Assembly (NCBI RefSeq): GCF_030269445.1
Contig: NZ_BSTJ01000007.1
Span: 219,957-283,956 of the forward strand
DNA from: Actinoallomurus iriomotensis
GTDB lineage: Bacteria > Actinomycetota > Actinomycetes > Streptosporangiales > Streptosporangiaceae
Direction: 5' to 3'
DNA: 64,000 nucleotides
In this document: positions 25,513 to 32,977 of the stretch, in pieces
Numbering within the stretch: position 1 is the first letter of the stretch
Layout of the letters: every line of letters starts with the position of its first letter
Notes under the pieces: model-generated
The model's database searches: none
What the model saw: only the letters and a program-made list of their open reading frames with translations
Told to the model about the DNA's origin: nothing
Position numbers and translations under genes: made by a program

Positions 25513-26700
25513 TCAGGCGGCGAGGCGGCGCAGGGCGAGTTCGGCGAGCAGCGCGGACCCGTCGGGCAGCACCGCGTCGTCGAAGACCGCCGTCGTGGCG
25601 TGGTTGAACGGCGCCGTGGCCGGGTCGCGGTCGGGCGGGCACGCGCCGAGGAACACGAACGCCCCCGGCACCTCCTCCAGGACGTAGGAGAAGTCCTCCG
25701 CCGTGGTCATCGGGTTCGGCACCCAGATGAAGCGCTCGGGCCCGTACAGGTCCGCGACCGCGCCGGCCGCGAACTCGGCCTCGGCCGCGTCGTTGACCGT
25801 CACCGGGTATCCCATCTCGTGCTCGAGTTCGGCGGTGAGCCCGTGGGCGGCCGCGATGCCGTCGACCAGCTCTCGTACGCCGTCGATGACGCGGGCGCGG
25901 GCCGCGGGGGAGAAGGAGCGGATGGTCAGGCCGAGCTGCGCCTCGTCGGGGATGATGTTGGGCGCCGTGCCCGCGTTGAAGCTGCCGACCGTGATCACGA
26001 CCGGGTCGAACGCGTCGAACCTCCGGGTCGCCAGCGTCTGCAGGGCCGTCACGATCGCGCTCGCGGCGGGGATCGGGTCCTTCGCCAGGTGCGGCTGGGA
26101 CCCGTGGCCGCCCGCGCCACGCACCGTCACGCGCATCTGGTCGGCGGCGGCCATCAGCGGGCCGCGCCGGGTGAGGAAGATCCCGGCCGGGATGAGCGAG
26201 GAGGTCACGTGCAGCCCGTACGCGGCGACGGGCCGCGCTCCGGCCGCCTCCAGCAGGCCCTCTTCGATCATCAGTTTCGCGCCGCCGTTGCCCTCCTCGC
26301 CGGGCTGGAACATGAAGACGACGCTGCCCGCGAACGACCGCTCGGCGAGCAGCCGGGCCGCGCCGACCAGCATCGCGGTGTGCAGGTCGTGCCCGCAGGC
26401 GTGCATGGTGCCCGGGATCTCCGAGGCGTACGGCACCCCGGAGCGCTCGGTGAGCGGCAGCGCGTCCATGTCGCCGCGCAGCAGCACGACCGGGCCGGGC
26501 GACGAGCCCCGCAGCACCGCGGTCACCGAGGACAGCGCCGTGCCGGTCGTGGTCTCCAGCGGCAGCCCGTCGAGGGCGGCGAGCACCTTCTCCTGGGTAC
26601 GCGGCAGGTCGAGCCCCACTTCGGGCTCGCGGTGCAGGTCACGGCGGAGGCGGACGAGATCGTCGTGGAGGTCGCCGGCGGCGGCACGCAGAGAGGACAT
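25513..26700 (-). CDS. M20-family amidohydrolase (N-acyl amino acid/IAA-amino acid hydrolase type)
   Basis: 395-residue metal-dependent amidohydrolase. Metal-binding motifs include VLLRGDMDALPLTE, TMHACGHDLHTAML, PGEEGNGG and the late histidine in PFNHATTA. The lid domain (VTVRGAGGHGSQP) completes the peptidase M20D fold. Likely cleaves N-acylated amino acids in the cytoplasm. It is six bases upstream of nothing on its strand; the AmaP-like gene ends just 6 bases before its ATG on the same strand, so it may be read through from there. The spacer 25319-25512 holds no gene; GCCTGA/TCAGGC repeats near 25505-25519 may act as its terminator. Confidence 0.9.
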   Translation of the reverse strand: MSSLRAAAGDLHDDLVRLRRDLHREPEVGLDLPRTQEKVLAALDGLPLETTTGTALSSVTAVLRGSSPGPVVLLRGDMDALPLTERSGVPYASEIPGTMHACGHDLHTAMLVGAARLLAERSFAGSVVFMFQPGEEGNGGAKLMIEEGLLEAAGARPVAAYGLHVTSSLIPAGIFLTRRGPLMAAADQMRVTVRGAGGHGSQPHLAKDPIPAASAIVTALQTLATRRFDAFDPVVITVGSFNAGTAPNIIPDEAQLGLTIRSFSPAARARVIDGVRELVDGIAAAHGLTAELEHEMGYPVTVNDAAEAEFAAGAVADLYGPERFIWVPNPMTTAEDFSYVLEEVPGAFVFLGACPPDRDPATAPFNHATTAVFDDAVLPDGSALLAELALRRLAA

Positions 26701-26706
26701 GACGCC

Positions 26707-27255
26707 TCAGATTACGCGGCGATCCTCATTTCGGTCAGCACGCTTCACCCGGAAGTCGATCACACCGCCGAGGTCGGCGCGGTTCAGCGTCGTGCGCAGG
26801 CGGACCATGGCGTCGTCGCGGATGCGCCACGCGAGTTCGCCCAGGTCGGCGTCTGCTTCGCACATCACCCGTACCCGCATCGCGGGGCGCCGGGCGCTGC
26901 CGGAGAGCCGCGTGCGCACCCGGCGCACCCCCGGATAGGAGGTCACGTCGGCCGCGATGGCGCGGGCGGCCACGCGCGCCGCCATGCGGGTCGTTCGGGC
27001 GCGTGCGTCGCCCATCGCGAGCCGCCGCAGCGTACGGCACCGCCACTGCGCGGCCAGCCACGCGCTGCCCAGCATCGCGACCGTCAGCGAGCCGCCCGCC
27101 ACGGCCGGCCAGAACCAGAGATGCGCCGCCACCCACCGCGACGTCGACGCGGTGACGAGCGGACGGCTCGCCCGGAACAGCCCGGCGGCCAGTGCCATGC
27201 CGCCGCCGCCCAGCAACACCAGGCCGGTCAGCGCCAGCCAGACGCGGTTGAACAT
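26707..27255 (-). CDS. AmaP-like alkaline-shock membrane anchor protein
   Basis: 182-residue protein. Two N-terminal TM segments (about 5-25 and 48-70) are followed by a cytoplasmic domain of about 110 residues that matches the pattern of AmaP/Asp23-associated proteins (AARAIAADVTSYPGVRRVRT, VRVMCEADADLGELAWRI). ATG 27255 lies 2-4 bases after the stop of the DUF6286 gene. In actinomycetes such genes form envelope-stress clusters with Asp23/Gls24 proteins. Here only two members are present and no Asp23 gene is seen. Confidence 0.72.
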   Translation of the reverse strand: MFNRVWLALTGLVLLGGGGMALAAGLFRASRPLVTASTSRWVAAHLWFWPAVAGGSLTVAMLGSAWLAAQWRCRTLRRLAMGDARARTTRMAARVAARAIAADVTSYPGVRRVRTRLSGSARRPAMRVRVMCEADADLGELAWRIRDDAMVRLRTTLNRADLGGVIDFRVKRADRNEDRRVI

Positions 27256-27259
27256 CCGA

Positions 27260-27850
27260 TCAGTCCTTACGCTCGCAGACGCGTACCGCCACCTCCGGCA
27301 CGCGAACCGGATCGAGCTCCTCCAGCCGGTCGCGTACGGCGTCGGCCACCTGCTCGCCGAGGTGCTCGGGGTCGCTGAACCCGGTGACCGCGCGGATCTC
27401 CGCCCGCGGCCGCAGCCGTCCTCGCAGGCGCACGGTCGCGGTGTCCACGCCGGGCACCTCCAGCACGCTGGCGTGCAGGGCCGCCCGCAGCGACGCCCGG
27501 CCGAGGCCCGTGACGAACCTCGGGTCGTCGCCGGCCAGCGGCGCCGTGCTCGTACGGCCGGGCAGCACCGCGGCCAGCACGAACAGCAGCCCCGCCAGCG
27601 TCATGCCGCCACCGGTGGCCGCGACGGCCGGGTCGTCCCACGCCAGCCGGGAGAGCCGCGCGGTGACCTCCGGACGCACGACCGGATGGCCGAGCCGGCT
27701 CGAGATGACGTGCACGGCGACGGACGCCCCGGCGGCGGTCAGCAGCGAGGCGGCCAGGCTCGCCGGCAGCACCCGCCGTGGGCGGAACGCGCGCACCGCC
27801 GCGCGGCAGGCACGGGAGCGGTCGTTCGCGGAGTCACCTCGATCACGCAC
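27260..27850 (-). CDS. DUF6286-type membrane protein of the Asp23/AmaP cluster
   Basis: 196-residue protein with an Arg-rich N-terminus, two TM segments (about 30-50 and 78-98) and a C-terminal cytoplasmic alpha/beta domain (VLEVPGVDTATVRLRGRLRP, AVRDRLEELDPVRVPEVAVR). This is the pattern of DUF6286 proteins encoded beside amaP in Streptomyces. GTG 27850 is the first in-frame start but it lies inside a 13-bp hairpin stem and has no ribosome site, so the true start may be internal. Co-transcribed with the AmaP-like gene. Confidence 0.68.
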   Translation of the reverse strand: MRDRGDSANDRSRACRAAVRAFRPRRVLPASLAASLLTAAGASVAVHVISSRLGHPVVRPEVTARLSRLAWDDPAVAATGGGMTLAGLLFVLAAVLPGRTSTAPLAGDDPRFVTGLGRASLRAALHASVLEVPGVDTATVRLRGRLRPRAEIRAVTGFSDPEHLGEQVADAVRDRLEELDPVRVPEVAVRVCERKD

Positions 27851-27875
27851 CGTGGCATTGAACCACGGTGCGTGA
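27843..27875. terminator. 13-bp hairpin between purU and the DUF6286 gene
   Basis: Perfect stem TCACGCACCGTGG (27843-27855) with CCACGGTGCGTGA (27863-27875), loop of 7. It lies 21 bases after the purU stop and overlaps the proposed GTG start of the next gene on the same strand. Most likely a purU terminator; it could also hide the downstream start. Confidence 0.6.
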
Positions 27876-27896
27876 CGCGAGGTCGCGGACGACAGG

Positions 27897-28742
27897 TCAG
27901 CGGAGCACCACGGTCCGGTCGGCGTTGATCAGTATGCGGTGCTCGGCGTGCCAGCGGACCGCGCGGGCCAGCGCCAGGCACTCCATGTCGCGGCCGACCG
28001 CCATCAGCTCCTCCGGGCCGTGGGTGTGGTCGACCCGGGCGACCTCCTGCTCGATGATCGGCCCCTCGTCCAGGTGCGGGGTCACGTAGTGCGCGGTGGC
28101 GCCGATGAGCTTCACGCCGCGTTCGTGCGCCTGGTGGTACGGCTTGGCGCCCTTGAAGCTCGGCAGGAAGGAGTGGTGGATGTTGATGATCCGGCCGGGC
28201 AGCTTCGCGCACAGGTCGTCCGACAGGATCTGCATGTAGCGGGCGAGGACGACGAGGTCGGCCCCGTAGTGCTCGACCAGCGCGAGGATCTCAGCCTCCT
28301 GCGCCGCGCGGTTGTCGGCGCCGACCGGCAGGTGGTGGTAGTCGATGCCGTACGACTGGGTCAGCGGCCGCATGTCGGGGTGGTTGGAGGCGACCGCGAC
28401 GACGTCGACGCCGAGCAGGCCGGAGCGCTGGCGGTAGAGCAGGTCGTTGAGGCAGTGCCCGTGCTTGGAGACCAGGATCAGCACGCGGGTGCGTACCGCG
28501 AGGTCGTACAGGTGCCAGTCGAGGCCGAAGTCGACGGCCAGGGCGGAGAACGCCCCGGTGAGCGCGTCGCGTAGACCGTCCGGCGCGTCGAACTGCGTGC
28601 GCAGGAAGAACCGGCCGGTGCCCCGGTCACCGAACTGCTGGCTCTCCACGATGTTGCAGTCGCGGTCGGCCAGCACTCCGGACACCGCGGCCACGATGCC
28701 CGGCCGGTCGGGGCAGGACAGCGTGAGCACGTACTGTGTCAT
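27897..28742 (-). CDS. purU: Formyltetrahydrofolate deformylase
   Basis: 281-residue enzyme that hydrolyses 10-formyl-THF to THF and formate, balancing the one-carbon pool. An N-terminal ACT domain (YVLTLSCPDRPGIVAAVSGV) is followed by the formyltransferase fold. That fold carries LGVDVVAVASNHPDM, NIHHSFLPSFKGAKPYHQAH and TAHYVTPHLDEGPIIEQ with the catalytic Asn/His/Asp region. Full length. ATG 28742 overlaps the stop of a DHA2 exporter gene as ATGA. This is an odd partner for a one-carbon enzyme; the glycine-cleavage genes lie 21 kb away. Confidence 0.96.
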   Translation of the reverse strand: MTQYVLTLSCPDRPGIVAAVSGVLADRDCNIVESQQFGDRGTGRFFLRTQFDAPDGLRDALTGAFSALAVDFGLDWHLYDLAVRTRVLILVSKHGHCLNDLLYRQRSGLLGVDVVAVASNHPDMRPLTQSYGIDYHHLPVGADNRAAQEAEILALVEHYGADLVVLARYMQILSDDLCAKLPGRIINIHHSFLPSFKGAKPYHQAHERGVKLIGATAHYVTPHLDEGPIIEQEVARVDHTHGPEELMAVGRDMECLALARAVRWHAEHRILINADRTVVLR

Positions 28743-30124
28743 GCCCCGAGCTTACGGTGAACGCCGAGCTCAGACGGCCGGGCAGCCGGCCTCGGCGGTC
28801 GCGTCGCGGTCGCGGCGACCGTACGCCACGCCCCGGCCGCCGCCAGGCACAGCAGCGCGGCGAGCAGCACGGTCACCTGGAGGAGTCCCTGCGCGGAGGT
28901 GCGGGCGCCCAGGTAGACGCCGCCCAGCGTGGCGATGGCCAGGGTGTTGGCGAGCAGCGTGCCCGTGTTGGTCAGCGCCGACACCGCGGACGCCCGCGCC
29001 GGGCCCGCCGTGGCGGCGAGCCGCTCGACGAGCGGGCTGAAGCCCGCCGCGTGACCCGCCCCGGCCACCACCAGCAGCGGGATCACAAGCGGGGACCAGC
29101 CGTGCCGTACCGTCAGGGCGATGAGCGGGGCGGCCGCGGCGAACACCAGCGGCCCGGCGACCGGCAGCGGCCCGCGTACCGGCAGGCGCGGCCAGGACAG
29201 CCCGGCGGCCGCGAAGCCGGCCGTGTACGGCAGGAAGGCCAGACCCGCGCCCAACGGCGACAGGCCCAGGCCGCTCTGCAGGTGCAGGGCGAGCGAGAAG
29301 ATCAGACCCGTGTAGGCGCCCATGACGGCGCACGCCGCGAACAGCCCCGGCGCGACACCGGGCGCGCGCAGCACGCCGAGGTCCAGCAGCGGGCTCGCCG
29401 CGCGCCGCTCGTACCACGCGAAGGCGGCCAGGCCGGCGCATCCGGCGGCCAGACACACCCAGGTCCACGGCGGCCGGCCCTCCTCTTGGCCGAACACGAG
29501 CGGCACCACCACGGCGGTCATCGCGGTGGACAGGATCAGCACGCCGGGCACGTCGAGCCGGGACCGTACCCGCTCCCGCCCACCGGGCAGCGAACGGGAG
29601 CCGACGGCGATCAGCACGGCGCCGACGGGCACGTTGAGCAGGAACACCGGACGCCACCCGGCCGCGCTCACGATGAGGCCGCCGGCGATCTGCCCGATCG
29701 CCACTCCCAGCGCGAGCACCATCGAGTACAGGCCGAGCGCGCGTGCCCGGGCCGGCCCGGAGAAGCCGAGCTGGATGAGGGACAGCACCTGCGGCAGCAC
29801 GAGCGCCGCCGAACCGCCCTGCGCGAACCGTGCCGCCACGAGCGCCGGGCCGTCCGGCGCCAGCCCGCAGGCCAGCGAGGCGGCGGTGAACCCGGCGAGC
29901 CCGCAGCGGAACAGCCGGCGGTGCCCGTACAGGTCGCCGAGCCTCGCCCCGGTGACCACGAGCGACGCCATGGCGAGGATGTAGCCGCCGGTGACCAGCT
30001 GCAGCAGCGCGTCGGAGGCGTGCAGCCCGGTACGGATGTGCGGCAGGGCGACGGTCACGATCGATCCGTCCATCGACACCATGACCTGCCCGGTCAGCAG
30101 AACGACGAGTGACCCGTGACGCAT
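28739..30124 (-). CDS. DHA2-type MFS multidrug/metabolite exporter
   Basis: 461-residue exporter with about 14 TM segments. Typical marks: MVSMDGSIVTVALPHIRTGL in TM1, GARLGDLYGHRRLFR in loop 2-3, and GLYSMVLALGVAIGQIAGGL (motif C type) in TM5. ATG 30124 follows GGGAGGG. Its stop overlaps the purU start by four bases, so purU is translationally coupled to it. A divergent AraC-type regulator gene 105 bases away probably controls it. Substrate unknown. Confidence 0.9.
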   Translation of the reverse strand: MRHGSLVVLLTGQVMVSMDGSIVTVALPHIRTGLHASDALLQLVTGGYILAMASLVVTGARLGDLYGHRRLFRCGLAGFTAASLACGLAPDGPALVAARFAQGGSAALVLPQVLSLIQLGFSGPARARALGLYSMVLALGVAIGQIAGGLIVSAAGWRPVFLLNVPVGAVLIAVGSRSLPGGRERVRSRLDVPGVLILSTAMTAVVVPLVFGQEEGRPPWTWVCLAAGCAGLAAFAWYERRAASPLLDLGVLRAPGVAPGLFAACAVMGAYTGLIFSLALHLQSGLGLSPLGAGLAFLPYTAGFAAAGLSWPRLPVRGPLPVAGPLVFAAAAPLIALTVRHGWSPLVIPLLVVAGAGHAAGFSPLVERLAATAGPARASAVSALTNTGTLLANTLAIATLGGVYLGARTSAQGLLQVTVLLAALLCLAAAGAWRTVAATATRPPRPAARPSELGVHRKLGA

Positions 30125-30217
30125 GCGCCCTCCCAAGACGACCTCGGGCAGTCTGCGCCGCCGGGGCGGGTGCCGGCTTGACGATTCTTGCTCTCTCGCG
30201 GACCTTTTCGGCTTCGT

Positions 30218-30229
30218 TAGTGTGGCGGG
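30218..30229 (+). promoter_or_regulatory. -10 element implying a leaderless araC-type transcript
   Basis: TAGTGT (30218-30223) fits the actinomycete TANNNT -10 and ends six bases before GTG 30230, the spacing seen in leaderless genes, where transcription begins at the start codon. No Shine-Dalgarno is convincing here. Confidence 0.45.
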
Positions 30230-31018
30230 GTGCTGTCCAGTGTTCCGCTCGCCGGCGGACCCGACTTCTCGGTCGCCACGGTGCGTTGTGCCGAGCACCG
30301 GCCGGGATGGTCGCCGCCCGAGCAGGCCGGGCGGCATCAGGTGGTGCTCGTACGCTCCGGCCGGTTCCGGCTGCGCTCGGAGGGGCGCGACGCGCTCGCC
30401 GACCCCACGGCCGGCTACCTCCAGGTGCCCGGAGACCTCGTGAGCTTCGCGCATCCGGCCGGGGGCGACGTCTGCACCGCGGTGACGTTCTCACCGGCCC
30501 TGTGGCGGTCGGTGGCCGGGGACGACCGGCGTCCGGCGTCGGCGTCGGTGTACCTCGACGGGCGGCTCCAGCTCGCCCACCGGCGCCTTCTGCGCGCCGC
30601 GCCGGACGTCGCGTTCGCCATGGCCGAGCAGCTGGTCGGCCTGCTCGACGGCCTGCTGCGTGGCCCCCGGAGGCGGCCCCCGCGCCGCGGCAGCCGCCGG
30701 ACCCTGGCCGACGAGGCCCGTGAGGCGCTGCTGACGGACCACCCGGAGGCCGGAGGCCTGATCCCCCTGGCCCGGCTGCTCGGCGTGTCACCCAGCCACC
30801 TGAGCCGGGCGTTCCAGCATGAGACGGGCACGAGCCTCACCCGCTACCGCAACCGGATCCGCGTGACCCGGGCGCTCGACCACATCGAGCAGGGCGCGGA
30901 CCACCTCGCCGGCATCGCCGCCGACCTCGGCTTCGCCGACCAGGCCCACCTGTGCCGCACCGTACGCACCGAACTCGGCCACACTCCCACCGAGGTAAGG
31001 CGCCTGCTCGGAGCGTGA
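30230..31018 (+). CDS. AraC-family transcriptional regulator
   Basis: 262-residue regulator. An N-terminal cupin-like sensor part (RSGRFRLRSEG, GYLQVPGDLVSFAHPAGGD) is followed by a C-terminal pair of AraC HTH motifs (LARLLGVSPSHLSRAFQHET, then LAGIAADLGFADQAHLCRTV). The tail GHTPTEVRRLL is the usual AraC end. GTG 30230 seems leaderless. It is divergent from the DHA2 exporter/purU pair and is the probable local regulator. Confidence 0.9.
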   Translation: MLSSVPLAGGPDFSVATVRCAEHRPGWSPPEQAGRHQVVLVRSGRFRLRSEGRDALADPTAGYLQVPGDLVSFAHPAGGDVCTAVTFSPALWRSVAGDDRRPASASVYLDGRLQLAHRRLLRAAPDVAFAMAEQLVGLLDGLLRGPRRRPPRRGSRRTLADEAREALLTDHPEAGGLIPLARLLGVSPSHLSRAFQHETGTSLTRYRNRIRVTRALDHIEQGADHLAGIAADLGFADQAHLCRTVRTELGHTPTEVRRLLGA

Positions 31019-31089
31019 CCGTCGCGGTCGCCGCCGGACACCCATCCCGCGGAGTGACCGCGCGCACCGAATGGTCAGGGAGGCCCTGC

Positions 31090-31914
31090 TCAGTCGTCGG
31101 CGGCCTGTACCGCGACGGCGATCGGCTCGAGCGCCGCGACCAGCTCATCGAGCTCGTCCGTGCTGAGCACGTCGTACGCCGGTGCCGCCAGCTCGTCGGT
31201 GAGGGCCTCGATCCGCTCCCTGGTCTCCCGGCCGGCGTCGGTGAACCCGCCGGCGGCGTCCACGAGGCCGCGGTCGCGCAGCCCGTCGACGACGGCGGCC
31301 AGCCGTGCCTTGGGCAGGTGGTGGATCCGGCCGAACTCCTCCGGCCTCATTCCGAGGGAGAGCGCGATGAGGACGTGGGCCTCGGTACCGCCGATGCCGT
31401 GGGCGACGAGCGCGGCGTTGTGGCCGTCCCCACGGTGCTCCCGCAGCAGCGTCGCCGCGTGCCAGAGCCTGGCCACCGGCTCCTCCGGCACGTCGAGCGC
31501 CCGGAGCGCGGCGTACAGCACTCGGCCCTCGGTCGGCGCGCCGACCGCTGCTCGGGTGGCGAGGTCGGCGACCCGCACCAGACCGGGGGAGTCGGCGAGC
31601 TCCCCGATCATCTGCCGCAGCGCGGCGACGCTGCCTCGCTCGCGTACGGCGATCGCCTCCTCCGGGGTGGTCTTCCCCCAGACCCACGGGATGTGGCGCG
31701 CCACCTCGCCGTCGGCGAAGTTGTAGAAGACCGCGTGCACCACCTCGGCCGGTGCCGGCCCCAGCGGCGCGGCCCGGCCCGCGAAGTATCCGTCCCAGTA
31801 GTCGCGCATGCCGAGTGCCAGGAACGCCTCGTTCGGCACCTCGGAGAAGGTGACGGTGGCGATCGGCTCGACGAGCTCGAACATGCGGTGAACCTTGGCC
31901 TGTGGGTGCGGCAT
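31090..31914 (-). CDS. SCO6745-family protein
   Basis: 274-residue soluble protein of the SCO6745 family, common in actinomycetes and without known biochemistry. Visible features: GYFAGRAAPLGPAPAEVVHA and FADGEVARHIPWVW near the N-terminus, and LIALSLGMRPEEFGRIHHLP followed by a winged-helix-like C-terminal part (LPKARLAAVVDGLRDRGLVD). The latter resembles MarR-type DNA-binding segments, although no role is established. ATG 31914 has GGAGG 9 bases upstream. It is monocistronic; the 31915-32103 spacer shows no further gene. Confidence 0.85.
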   Translation of the reverse strand: MPHPQAKVHRMFELVEPIATVTFSEVPNEAFLALGMRDYWDGYFAGRAAPLGPAPAEVVHAVFYNFADGEVARHIPWVWGKTTPEEAIAVRERGSVAALRQMIGELADSPGLVRVADLATRAAVGAPTEGRVLYAALRALDVPEEPVARLWHAATLLREHRGDGHNAALVAHGIGGTEAHVLIALSLGMRPEEFGRIHHLPKARLAAVVDGLRDRGLVDAAGGFTDAGRETRERIEALTDELAAPAYDVLSTDELDELVAALEPIAVAVQAADD

Positions 31915-32103
31915 CGGTCGGTACCTCCGGTGGTCGTGGCAGCCCCTCGTAGGCGGCCTCTCACCCTCTCTACGAACGACGCGGCCCGGATCCGACAACC
32001 CCGGCCTCGACGAGCCCCACCGGTAATGGAAAAGAGCGGTGAACGCAGTGAGGCCGGGTACGCATTCCGGGTCTCCGGAACGCGCGGTTTCGCATTTTAA
32101 CGT

Positions 32104-32636
32104 TATGCGAAACGACGGGCCGGTTCATCGCCGGCGTGGATTTCGCGCGGCGCGTTCACGCTGTACATCGACGCGGACCGCATCGCCCGGGGGACGTTCA
32201 AGATGCGGTTCACCTTCACGCACCCGGAGTCACTCCAGGGCAGGGACCAGCTCGGCCCGGACGGGACGCTCCGATTCGACTCCTCGCCCGACATGAGGGC
32301 CAAGCACCAGAACGGCGTCATCTTCCCGGCGACGTCGTACCTGACCTTCAGCCTCCAGGACCCGAAGGCGCCGCAGAGCATCCGCACACGTACGGTAAGC
32401 CGAAGAAGACCGACTGCGACGAGTACCCCTTCGCCAGCACCTACCAGGGGGCGGCGCGCGCGCACGGCAACTTCTCCGTGATGATCGTCCCCGATGGGGA
32501 CAACCGGAGCTCGGGCTCGCGGCTGGGCAACTGGTACGCCACCGACCGGGTGCTGGACGGCGACCCCTTCTACATCAACGTCGTCGGCACGCCCCCGGCC
32601 ACCCTGCCCAGCGCGCCGATCTTCCACCTCCCCTGA
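32104..32636 (+). pseudogene. NucA/NucB-type deoxyribonuclease, frameshifted and 5'-truncated
   Basis: Two frames together make one NucA/NucB domain. The frame up to about 32390 reads AFTLYIDADRIARGTFKMRF, then PATSYLTFSLQDPKAPQSIR. The next frame continues HTYGKPKKTDCDEYPFASTY, then GDNRSSGSRLGNWYATDRV to a TGA at 32634-32636. The conserved catalytic block CDEYPFAST is intact but reached only after a +/-1 shift near 32385-32395. The upstream frame is closed by TAA at 32098, so the secretion signal is gone. Relatives are secreted DNases or polymorphic-toxin tips. A sequencing error could explain the shift but not the missing N-terminus. Confidence 0.75.
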
Positions 32637-32652
32637 CCGGAGGGACCGCGTC

Positions 32653-32754
32653 GTGACCGAGTGTCTCCAGCGCCTCGAGACGATCGTGCTGCACGGCGCG
32701 GTGTCCGTGACCGAGGTCACGACCGGCTCAAAGATCGGCGCTCGATTCTTGTAG
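32653..32754 (+). CDS. Possible 33-residue small ORF after the nuclease remnant
   Basis: GTG 32653 has GGAGGG (32639-32644) eight bases upstream and opens 33 codons to TAG 32752-32754. The peptide is slightly acidic with no TM segment. It follows the nuclease remnant by 16 bases, where an immunity or partner gene might sit, but it is too short to assign and may be the end of a decayed gene. Confidence 0.3.
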   Translation: MTECLQRLETIVLHGAVSVTEVTTGSKIGARFL

Positions 32755-32977
32755 GAGTCGGCGCTAGCGCTAACACGGCGCCTGTGCCGACGGCCGAAAA
32801 CCGTTACTGAACGTCGTAGGTCCGCCTTTTGTAAGTGACGTGTCATTTTCCGCAAGAGCTGTAGTCATAACGTAACGTCCACATTCGGACGGTGATCGTA
32901 GTCAGGCCTTGAGTCAATATCGGCTTGTTCAGTGACCCGTATCGGGTCATCGATTCCCCCCGCTGAGGAAGGCCTGC
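32755..32977 (+). promoter_or_regulatory. Control region of the S53 peptidase gene
   Basis: No gene seen. Two palindromes stand out. One is GCGCTAGCGC (32761-32770), extended by TAA. The other is TGACCCG-TAT-CGGGTCA (32933-32949), perfect 7-bp arms ending 28 bases before the peptidase ATG. The latter is well placed as an operator or a 5' UTR hairpin. The stretch 32820-32930 is lower in GC and probably holds the promoter. Confidence 0.45.

Noticed and set aside
11338-30124. Secondary-metabolite gene cluster suggested by methyltransferase, SDRs and exporters
   Set aside because: No core synthase (PKS, NRPS, terpene, RiPP) anywhere in the window; the genes form separate regulator-linked units.
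32103-32855. 250-codon minus-strand frame over the nuclease remnant
   Set aside because: No domain, no ribosome site, and the plus strand has clear NucA/NucB similarity in two frames.
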